Translations under genes and position numbers: made by a program
Notes under the pieces: generated by a model
Told to the model about the DNA's origin: nothing
What the model saw: the letters and a program-made list of their open reading frames with translations, nothing else
Databases searched by the model: none
Source of the DNA: an uncultured Bdellovibrionales bacterium
Lineage (GTDB): Bacteria > Bdellovibrionota > Bdellovibrionia > Bdellovibrionales > JAMPXM01
Reading direction: 5' to 3'
Length of the DNA: 15,250 bases
Assembly (NCBI GenBank): GCA_937927435.1
Contig: CALBDW010000153.1
Coordinates: 1 to 15,250 of the forward strand
Part shown: piece by piece, positions 7,408 through 12,607 of the stretch
Position numbering within the stretch: position 1 is the stretch's first letter
Layout: every line of letters starts with the position of its first letter

Positions 7408-7901
7408 CACGCCACCATTTCTTCCATCCGAAGGAAAAAGTTCTCGTTTAAGATCCGATAAACTTTGCCTTCGATTTCGATTTCCCCGCACTGCTGCATC
7501 TTTTCGCGCGGAACCAAACACTTCTTGACGTGCGAAGCTCCGACCGCAAAAGAACCGGCCGGCGAGCAGAACACGACCATGCGAGGATATTTCAGAGGTC
7601 TTCCCTCACGGTCCCTCTCGCCCAAGCAACATTTCTCATCTTGACCGAAAAGCGCCGCCAGGCAGAGCACCGGCACGATCGCCCCCCGCATATTGATAAT
7701 GCCGATGTGCGCGGAATGCTTCTCGGGATACGGAACGATGAGAGCGTTCTCGATCACCTCAGACAGATAACTGAAATCGCTTACGTACCGGAGCCCGCGA
7801 TGTTCAATCGTCAAGGCCGGCACGAGCTGTTCCGTGCCTTCGTCGTCACCGGATCTCCGGCTCGCTTGTTGCTCGAAAATATTAGCCAGCCATTGAGACA
7901 T
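7407..7901 (-). CDS. cheW: CheW-like chemotaxis coupling protein
   Basis: The 164-aa product carries one CheW domain. The diagnostic segment is HIGIINMRGAIVPVLCLAALFG (65-86), equivalent to the usual NxRG..[VI]P..DL; Asn70, Arg72 and Gly73 are kept, though the acidic residue after PV is replaced by LCL. RMVVF (107-111) and FAVGASHVKKCLVP (118-131) form later strands. CheW bridges chemoreceptor tips and the CheA P5 domain in the array. It has an extra N-terminal tail of about 27 residues and five cysteines, one pair adjacent (Cys91-Cys92). The first 20 bases overlap the end of cheA, and its stop overlaps the cheV ATG, so translation is coupled on both sides. Confidence 0.88.
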   Translation of the reverse strand: MSQWLANIFEQQASRRSGDDEGTEQLVPALTIEHRGLRYVSDFSYLSEVIENALIVPYPEKHSAHIGIINMRGAIVPVLCLAALFGQDEKCCLGERDREGRPLKYPRMVVFCSPAGSFAVGASHVKKCLVPREKMQQCGEIEIEGKVYRILNENFFLRMEEMVA

Positions 7902-9735
7902 GCTTCGCCTTCTCTCTCTTCTCGGTTAATTGTTGAATCAACTTCGTCGCCGACAGAATGAAAATCGGCCGCCCGTCCGCAAGGATTGAAACCCCCGAAA
8001 CGTACGGAATCGGCTGGGTGAGCGACGGAAGCGGCTTGACCACCAGCTCCTGGTTCCGGCAAATCTGGCTCACCTGCAGAGCGTGGCATTTGCCGGGCAC
8101 AGATTCGTCGCGCACGATGAGGAGCGCGGCTTTACGCTGGATGATTTTCAGTTGGAAGTCCTCCCGGGCCGGGAAGTACTTCGTCAAATCATGCACCTTC
8201 AAGGGCTCCCCACGGTACGTGTAGTACTTGTCGTGTCCGTTTCGCTTCAATTCCGTCTGATCGATCGTATAGGCTTCGATGATCGAGCTGTGCGGAATCG
8301 CATAATCCATCTCGTTGATCGAACAAATCAGCGAGTTCAACACCGAAACCTTCAGCGGAATACGAATGAGGAACGTACACTCTTTGTCGGGCACCGAATG
8401 AACCTCGATCGAGCCCGAAAGCGATTCGAGATGACTTTTCACTGCGTCCATTCCCACGCCGCGGCCGCTGATATCGGTGACTTTTTCGGCCGTCGAAAAG
8501 CCCGATTCGAAGATCAGGTTGATGACTTCAGTGTCGCTCATATCGGCGGCGTGAACCAATCCGTTCGCGAGGGCCTTCTTGCGAATGACGTCAGGGTTCA
8601 AGCCTTTTCCGTCGTCGATCACGGAGAGAATGACTTCCGTGCCGCTGATTTCGACCTTCAGAGTGATGACCCCGGTCGCGTCTTTTCCTTTCGAGCGGCG
8701 CACATCCGGCATCTCGATCCCATGATCCATGGCATTTCGAACCAAGTGGATCAGAGGATCTGCGAGCGAATCAACGATCCGCTTATCGAGTTCGATCGTT
8801 TCACCAATGCCGCGGAACTCGATTTGTTTCCCGCTCGTGTGGGCGAACTGTTGCACGACCCTCGCCATTCTTTGGAACACGCCGGAGAGCGGGACCATGC
8901 GCATTTCCATGACTTGGGATTCAAGCTCTCCGACCATCCGGCGCAAGGACGAATCCATGGCTTCCCACGTCCTCAAGAGCGCCGGATCGTTCTGGAAAAG
9001 AGGCCTCGACTGCTCGATGAGGTAGCTGATTTGGTTCCGCGCCATGAAGATTTCCCAAATGCTGGCGAGCACATCGTCGATCTTAGAGAGAGAAACCCGT
9101 ACGTGCGAGTCGGCCGCATGGGACGACGGTTTCGCCGGCGCGGAAGAAGCCGTAGCAGTAACCGGCGCCTTCGTTTCAGCGACCTTTTCAGGACCGCTCG
9201 GAGCCTCCGAGTGGACGACCTTGAGCGCCGGAGCTTCGGACGCGGGCTCAACGGGAGCCGCGGGCGCCTGGCTTTTTTCCGGCTCTTTCGTGAAGAATTT
9301 GGCGGCTTCTTTTTCGGCGAGGGCGAATTCGTCTTCGAGGGAGATCTCGGCTTCGCCGGCTGTCGTCGTGATCGTCGCCGCCTCGCCGCCGTTCCACGGC
9401 GTTACGGTGAACGGCAGATCTGAAGGAGATCCCGCTTCGCGGGCTGTTTGCAGAAATCTTTCGAGTTCCTGAGCTTGGCTTTGCAGCCAAAGGTAAAACT
9501 CTTTCGTATGCTTGCTGGCGTCTTTGCCGCAAATATTCTCGATTTCATGACAAGCGTTTTGAACGCTGGTCATCTGGAAGACGCCGAAGCCTCCTTTCAA
9601 CGTGTGAAGGGCTCGCAAAACCCGCTTAAACGCCTCGGGCTCGCCCGGCGTTTGAATAAGAACGTCCACGGCTTCATTCAACGCCTGAACGTTTTCTTCC
9701 GCCTCCAACAGAAATTCGAGAAACAAGTCGTTCAC
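7882..9735 (-). CDS. cheA: CheA chemotaxis histidine kinase
   Basis: The 617-aa kinase has a P1 phosphotransfer domain (about 1-100, His44 in ALHTLKGGF). An Ala/Pro/Glu-rich linker (about 105-208) takes the place where many CheA proteins carry the P2 CheY-docking domain. P3 dimerisation follows (210-280), then the P4 ATPase with N box HLVRNAMDHGIE (330-341), G1 DDGKG (374-378), F box FESGFST (409-415) and G2 SGRGVGMD (423-430). P5 is CheW-like (about 460-605). All catalytic motifs are intact, so it should be an active kinase, with CheY (11619) and the CheV receiver as partners. GTG 9735 is supported by AAGGA seven bases upstream. The lack of a recognisable P2 suggests that CheY and CheV take phosphate directly from P1. 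It starts 29 bp after the receptor-tip gene. Confidence 0.95.
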   Translation of the reverse strand: MNDLFLEFLLEAEENVQALNEAVDVLIQTPGEPEAFKRVLRALHTLKGGFGVFQMTSVQNACHEIENICGKDASKHTKEFYLWLQSQAQELERFLQTAREAGSPSDLPFTVTPWNGGEAATITTTAGEAEISLEDEFALAEKEAAKFFTKEPEKSQAPAAPVEPASEAPALKVVHSEAPSGPEKVAETKAPVTATASSAPAKPSSHAADSHVRVSLSKIDDVLASIWEIFMARNQISYLIEQSRPLFQNDPALLRTWEAMDSSLRRMVGELESQVMEMRMVPLSGVFQRMARVVQQFAHTSGKQIEFRGIGETIELDKRIVDSLADPLIHLVRNAMDHGIEMPDVRRSKGKDATGVITLKVEISGTEVILSVIDDGKGLNPDVIRKKALANGLVHAADMSDTEVINLIFESGFSTAEKVTDISGRGVGMDAVKSHLESLSGSIEVHSVPDKECTFLIRIPLKVSVLNSLICSINEMDYAIPHSSIIEAYTIDQTELKRNGHDKYYTYRGEPLKVHDLTKYFPAREDFQLKIIQRKAALLIVRDESVPGKCHALQVSQICRNQELVVKPLPSLTQPIPYVSGVSILADGRPIFILSATKLIQQLTEKREKAKHVSMAG

Positions 9736-9764
9736 GGCACGGTCCTTATCGGTTCTGAGCTTTC

Positions 9765-10079
9765 TTATGCGGCTTTTTTCTTGATTTCTTCTTCTTCGTC
9801 GGGCTTCAAGCGCATCAGAAGATCAACGGTTTCCCGCAACTGCTGGCACGCGAGCTCGACGGCTTCGATCGACTTTTGCGAGCGCTCGGCCAGACGCCCC
9901 ACTTCGTCCGCAACGACGGCGAAACCTTTTCCCGCTTGTCCCGCGCGCGCCGCTTCGATTGAAGCATTCAGCGCCAAAAGGTCCGTTTTGTTCGAGATGT
10001 CGCGAACGACACTCACCATTTGCTCGATCTCGTGGACCGATTTTTTGAGTTGATCGAAATACGATTTAAGCTGACTCAT
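9765..10079 (-). CDS. Minimal soluble chemoreceptor signalling-tip protein
   Basis: This 104-aa protein is essentially the cytoplasmic hairpin tip of a methyl-accepting chemotaxis protein. The signature runs from ISNKTDLLALNAS (28-40) through IEAARAGQAGKGFAVVADEV (41-60) to GRLAERSQKS (61-70), retaining the Asn, Glu and Arg used in trimer and CheA/CheW contacts. The turn falls near residues 46-51, leaving two arms of about 44-48 residues, so the hairpin is symmetrical. There is no sensor, transmembrane, HAMP or obvious methylation segment, and no CheR-docking pentapeptide; the end is EEEEIKKKAA. ATG 10079 follows GGGGAGA at good spacing, arguing for an intact gene rather than debris. It lies between odp-like (22 bp) and cheA (29 bp). 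I infer that it presents the tip to CheA/CheW while ODP provides the signal. Confidence 0.88.
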   Translation of the reverse strand: MSQLKSYFDQLKKSVHEIEQMVSVVRDISNKTDLLALNASIEAARAGQAGKGFAVVADEVGRLAERSQKSIEAVELACQQLRETVDLLMRLKPDEEEEIKKKAA

Positions 10080-10101
10080 CGTTTCTCCCCTTCAAATCAA
10101 G

Positions 10102-10836
10102 TTAGGCGGCCGCACCAACCCGCAAGTCTTCGAACCACGCGATGAACTTACCGACGTCTTCTCCTTTAAAGATGCTCCCGTGTTGGGGGCAAAGGAGGTC
10201 GATTTCCATGCGCGAAACCCTTCGGCACCAGTCTTTTTTCGCCTCGTTCGAAGGCATCCAGCGGCGATGGAAGCCTTCCATAAACCGAACGTGGTTCTTG
10301 AAATCCTCGACGAAGATGTCGTAACCGTCGGGAACCAGCGCCGCTCCGACGTCACCCGAGAAAAAGATCTTCGCGACCGGATCGTAAAGATGGAAGTTGC
10401 CGGACGCGTGGAGGAAATGCGCCGGAACCAAATGCAGCGGATGTCCGTTCAACGAAATCGTGCAACCGTCGTCGTTCAAAGGCACGAAGCTGCTGTGGAA
10501 CTCGTAACCGAAATGCGAAACGAAGCCTTCCCAGAGCCACGACATATAGACTTTGGCCTGCGGGGCCAACTCCATCCAAAGCGGAAGCGAACTCATGATA
10601 TCGGGGTCCTGGTGGCTGCAAAGAAACCCTTCGATGTTCTCCACCGCGATGAATTCCGAGACCTTGCTCAGGACCGCCGGAAAGATTTCCGTACCGCCCG
10701 GGTCCGTCATGAAGGCTTTCCCTTTGTGAATGATCACGTACTGGTTGGTGTCGATAACCTGTTCGACCTTATTTGGATCACGCCCGAAATAGATCCATTG
10801 AGTCGTGCCGTCATCGAACAAGACCTTATGCTGCAT
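10102..10836 (-). CDS. ODP-like diiron protein (metallo-beta-lactamase fold), probable oxygen sensor
   Basis: The 244-aa product matches the diiron half of flavodiiron proteins without a flavodoxin domain. Metal-ligand candidates in order are His75, Asp77 and Asp79 in SHQDPDI (the usual HxExDH becomes HxDxDI), His143 in HASGNF, Asp162 in FSGDVG and His219 in CPQHG. MTDPGG (43-48) and the length are typical. In Treponema denticola the homologous ODP (oxygen-binding diiron protein) is an established chemotaxis sensor working through a receptor that lacks its own sensing domain. Position inside this che operon supports the same role here: reading O2, iron or redox state and passing it to the tip and CheA. 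The ATG overlaps the upstream gene by 11 bp. A catalytic role (NO/O2 reductase or hydrolase) is less likely without a flavodoxin domain. Confidence 0.85.
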   Translation of the reverse strand: MQHKVLFDDGTTQWIYFGRDPNKVEQVIDTNQYVIIHKGKAFMTDPGGTEIFPAVLSKVSEFIAVENIEGFLCSHQDPDIMSSLPLWMELAPQAKVYMSWLWEGFVSHFGYEFHSSFVPLNDDGCTISLNGHPLHLVPAHFLHASGNFHLYDPVAKIFFSGDVGAALVPDGYDIFVEDFKNHVRFMEGFHRRWMPSNEAKKDWCRRVSRMEIDLLCPQHGSIFKGEDVGKFIAWFEDLRVGAAA

Positions 10837-11500
10837 TTTTCTCTTCTCCTTGGAATGACTTCAGTTCACCCCGGATTTCGCGGCATTTGCGAATGAGCCC
10901 TTGATAAACTTCTTGTTGCGATTTCAGTTTTTCGCCGGCGGCGGCCACGGCAGCCCCGATGTTCGAGAAGAAAACCTCTTCCTCTTCTCCGGACTGGCTG
11001 GCCTCCATCCGCAGGTTGATCGCGAGAGACCAGAGGCGCTCGGCCTGTTGGGCGATCTTGCAGCTCAAGACGTGGGTGCGTCGGCAAAGCTGTTCGATCT
11101 CATCGACCTGCTTGAAGACCGCGGCCTCCATTCGGGCCATGGCCCTCCTGACCGCCTCTTCGTTCTGGCCGCAACCCAATTGGAAACCCTCCTCCATTTT
11201 TCTGATTTGCAAGGCCTTCTTCAGGCACCCCAGACTCAGGTTGGAAATTTGCGAGCCGATTTCGCGAATCTGCTTGGATTCGGCTTCCATGGCAGTCGAT
11301 GTGCTCGCGATCTGCTTCGCTATCTCGTTGAACGCGCGCTTGCCGACCTCGACATGGCTCGAGGAAATACCAGACCTCAACGAGACCTCGTAGATCTCGC
11401 CTATCGTGGCACTCACCCTGCCAGTACTTTCACGCAGCTGGTTGCAGATGAAGAACAGCTGCCCGACTTTGATCCGGAAATCATTCAGACTTTGGGTCAT
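10826..11500 (-). CDS. Soluble helical protein with a degenerate chemoreceptor tip
   Basis: The 224-aa protein is almost entirely predicted helix, with no membrane segment or signal peptide. Residues 159-171 (LAINLRMEASQSG) align without gaps to the receptor tip of the 104-aa neighbour (LALNASIEAARAG), sharing L, A, N, E, A and G at the same spacing; the key Arg is Gln and the following GKGF region is EEEV. Thus the tip is recognisable but altered. A second weaker echo is IREIGSQISNLSLG (78-91). Four cysteines (19, 92, 110, 139) lie N-terminal to the tip-like part, with Cys147 and Cys206 beyond. It is first in the operon, starting at ATG 11500 after GAGG, and overlaps the ODP-like gene by 11 bp. 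I infer a stalk or partner for ODP and the tip protein. A generic coiled-coil protein remains possible. Confidence 0.65.
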   Translation of the reverse strand: MTQSLNDFRIKVGQLFFICNQLRESTGRVSATIGEIYEVSLRSGISSSHVEVGKRAFNEIAKQIASTSTAMEAESKQIREIGSQISNLSLGCLKKALQIRKMEEGFQLGCGQNEEAVRRAMARMEAAVFKQVDEIEQLCRRTHVLSCKIAQQAERLWSLAINLRMEASQSGEEEEVFFSNIGAAVAAAGEKLKSQQEVYQGLIRKCREIRGELKSFQGEEKNAA

Positions 11501-11618
11501 TTCTCGCCTCTACACCTTTACCGTCCAAGCGTTTCGGCAGGTTGAAGCGATTTGCTGAGGCCAGAAGAGTGAAGTTTTTTATTTTTGCTCCGATGAGTGA
11601 GTCAAAAAGGGGCGATGA

Positions 11619-12041
11619 ATGGACATCTCAAATCTTAGATTCCTTGTTGTCGACGACATGCAACTCATGCGTAAAATCGTCGCCGGTGAACTCACGAGAC
11701 TCGGCGCCAAACACATCGATTTCGCCGAAGACGGCATGCAGGCGATCGAAGTGTTGAAGGCGAAAGCTCTCGCTCGCACGCCGATCAACTTCATCGTCAG
11801 CGACTGGAACATGCCCAACATGACGGGCATTGAGCTGCTCAAAATCGTCCGCAAGATTTCGGTTTACAAGGACGTGCCGTTCTTGATGGTCACAGCCGAA
11901 GCCGAAGTGCACCAAGTGCAGGAGGCCATCGCGAGCGGAGTCGACAACTACGTCGTCAAGCCGTTCACACCGGCGCAGTTTGAAGCGAAACTGTTGGCCG
12001 TGTGCAAGAAAAGATTCGGCGAGCAACAACAGGCCAGCTAA
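11619..12041 (+). CDS. cheY: CheY-like response regulator
   Basis: The 140-aa protein is a stand-alone receiver domain with the full phosphorylation set: Asp12-Asp13 (VVDD), phospho-acceptor Asp62 in SDWNMPNMTG, Thr92 in MVTAEAE and Lys114 in VVKPF. It follows E. coli-type CheY closely (FLVVDD, RKIV..EL, AEDG..A, WNMP, GVDNYVVKPF, with Tyr111 at the switch aromatic). Phosphorylated by CheA it would bind the flagellar switch protein FliM or another output. ATG 11619 has AAGGGG seven bases upstream. It is transcribed divergently from the ODP/CheA operon across 118 bp, in which I found no convincing promoter pair on either strand. It is separated by 31 bp from the convergent gene downstream. Confidence 0.93.
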   Translation: MDISNLRFLVVDDMQLMRKIVAGELTRLGAKHIDFAEDGMQAIEVLKAKALARTPINFIVSDWNMPNMTGIELLKIVRKISVYKDVPFLMVTAEAEVHQVQEAIASGVDNYVVKPFTPAQFEAKLLAVCKKRFGEQQQAS

Positions 12042-12072
12042 ACAGGCCCGTAGAGCGCCGATCCGCGCGGCC

Positions 12073-12318
12073 TTATTGGCAGCGGTTCATGAGCCGCAGG
12101 TATTCGAGTGTCTCGACGGCCTTTTCGTAGGTCAGTTGGCGGACAATGTAGATCCACCCGCTCGCCGTTAGTTTCCGAACACCGAAATCACCCGCCCGCG
12201 TCTGGCTGACTTCGCAGTAGTAAGGCCCTTCATCGTCCCATGCGAAGCTTTCGGTCCGACAGAAGAAAACAACCGCCATGACCGGAATCACCAAGATTAA
12301 TTTTGAAATCGCTTTCAT
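12073..12318 (-). CDS. Very small secreted protein
   Basis: The 81-aa product begins MKAISKLILVIPVMAVVFFC and has a typical Sec signal with a probable cut after the TESFA stretch (about residue 26), leaving a mature protein of about 55 aa starting WDDEG. The mature part has two cysteines, one in YYCEV and one near the end in NRCQ, which could form one disulfide across the molecule. No family is recognised. The start is well supported: GGAGGA lies four bases before ATG 12318, and an upstream in-frame ATG at 12378 would spoil the signal peptide. A sigma70-like promoter is visible at 12357-12386. It converges on cheY. Confidence 0.72.
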   Translation of the reverse strand: MKAISKLILVIPVMAVVFFCRTESFAWDDEGPYYCEVSQTRAGDFGVRKLTASGWIYIVRQLTYEKAVETLEYLRLMNRCQ

Positions 12319-12356
12319 GAACTCCTCCGCACGGGGCTTTAAAAGCCACCCTGGGG

Positions 12357-12386
12357 GTTCTACAGGATGTTGACGCATAATGTCAA
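12357..12386 (-). promoter_or_regulatory. Promoter of the small secreted protein gene, with overlapping dyad
   Basis: On the minus strand a perfect TTGACA -35 (12386-12381) and TAGAAC -10 (12362-12357, 4/6) are 18 bp apart, giving a leader of about 30 nt before ATG 12318. A dyad TTGAC-N7-GTCAA (12370-12386) covers the -35 and the upstream half of the spacer and could bind a regulator. Confidence 0.6.
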
Positions 12387-12402
12387 TAAGATTTTGGGCT
12401 TG

Positions 12403-12435
12403 TTGCCATTACCGCTAAGCCTTTTATAGTAATGG
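12403..12435 (+). promoter_or_regulatory. Promoter of the ABC exporter gene with an operator-like dyad
   Basis: TTGCCA (12403-12408) and TATAGT (12425-12430), each 5/6 to consensus, are 16 bp apart and form the best plus-strand promoter in the window. A 7-bp inverted repeat, CCATTAC (12406-12412) and GTAATGG (12429-12435), overlaps the -35 and the -10 with 16 bp between arms, so a dimeric repressor here would block RNA polymerase. The start point should be near 12437, giving a leader of about 170 nt. The promoter is back to back with that of the small secreted protein gene. Confidence 0.65.
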
Positions 12436-12454
12436 GGTTTTCAAAAGTCGTTAA

Positions 12455-12547
12455 AACTGGCTCACAATCGTGAGGATGAACTTTAACGTTCAAAAAAGCG
12501 ACGCCATATCCGCTATTTAACGCCATCCCCACGGAAGTGAGCCAGTT
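12455..12547 (+). promoter_or_regulatory. Structured leader of the ABC exporter mRNA with competing hairpins
   Basis: AACTGGCTCAC (12455-12465) and its exact complement GTGAGCCAGTT (12537-12547) can form an 11-bp stem enclosing 71 nt. The inner part of the left arm, CTCAC (12461-12465), can instead pair locally with GTGAG (12470-12474) around an AATC tetraloop, so the two folds exclude each other. A 14-codon ORF (ATG 12476 to TAA 12520) lies inside the large loop, though its ribosome site is poor. Two similar segments, ACGCCATATCC and ACGCCATCCCC, also occur there. It matches no riboswitch class known to me; it may be an attenuator or a protein-binding leader. Confidence 0.5.
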
Positions 12548-12607
12548 GACCCCGCGAAGGGATCTGACCGTCCGCTTCGAGGGTGAACCTTCTGGAAATG
12601 GCAGCTC

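Noticed and set aside
7407..7521. Upstream start for CheV giving a 350-aa protein
   Set aside because: The extra 38 residues lie within cheW coding sequence and resemble no CheV N-terminus; ATG 7407 overlaps the cheW stop in a typical coupled junction.
8083..9423. Long plus-strand ORF (446 codons) opposite cheA
   Set aside because: It is antisense to a fully conserved CheA, has an Arg/His/Asp/Phe-rich composition typical of a mirrored coding frame, and resembles no family.
9765..11500. Possibility that the three small genes upstream of cheA are one receptor broken by frameshifts
   Set aside because: The ODP-like gene separates the two tip-bearing genes, each gene has its own start and a reasonable ribosome site, and both tip proteins have their own tip. 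Not excluded without resequencing, but not favoured.
11501..11618. Promoters in the cheY/operon divergent gap, including a flagellar sigma28 type
   Set aside because: TTGCTG and TTGAAG occur but without a proper -10 at 16-18 bp, and the GCTCCGATGAG stretch lacks an upstream TAAA box. Promoters must exist but cannot be located by eye.
12042..12072. Terminator between cheY and the convergent small gene
   Set aside because: Only a 5-bp AGGCC/GGCCT pairing is possible, with a long loop and no T-run.
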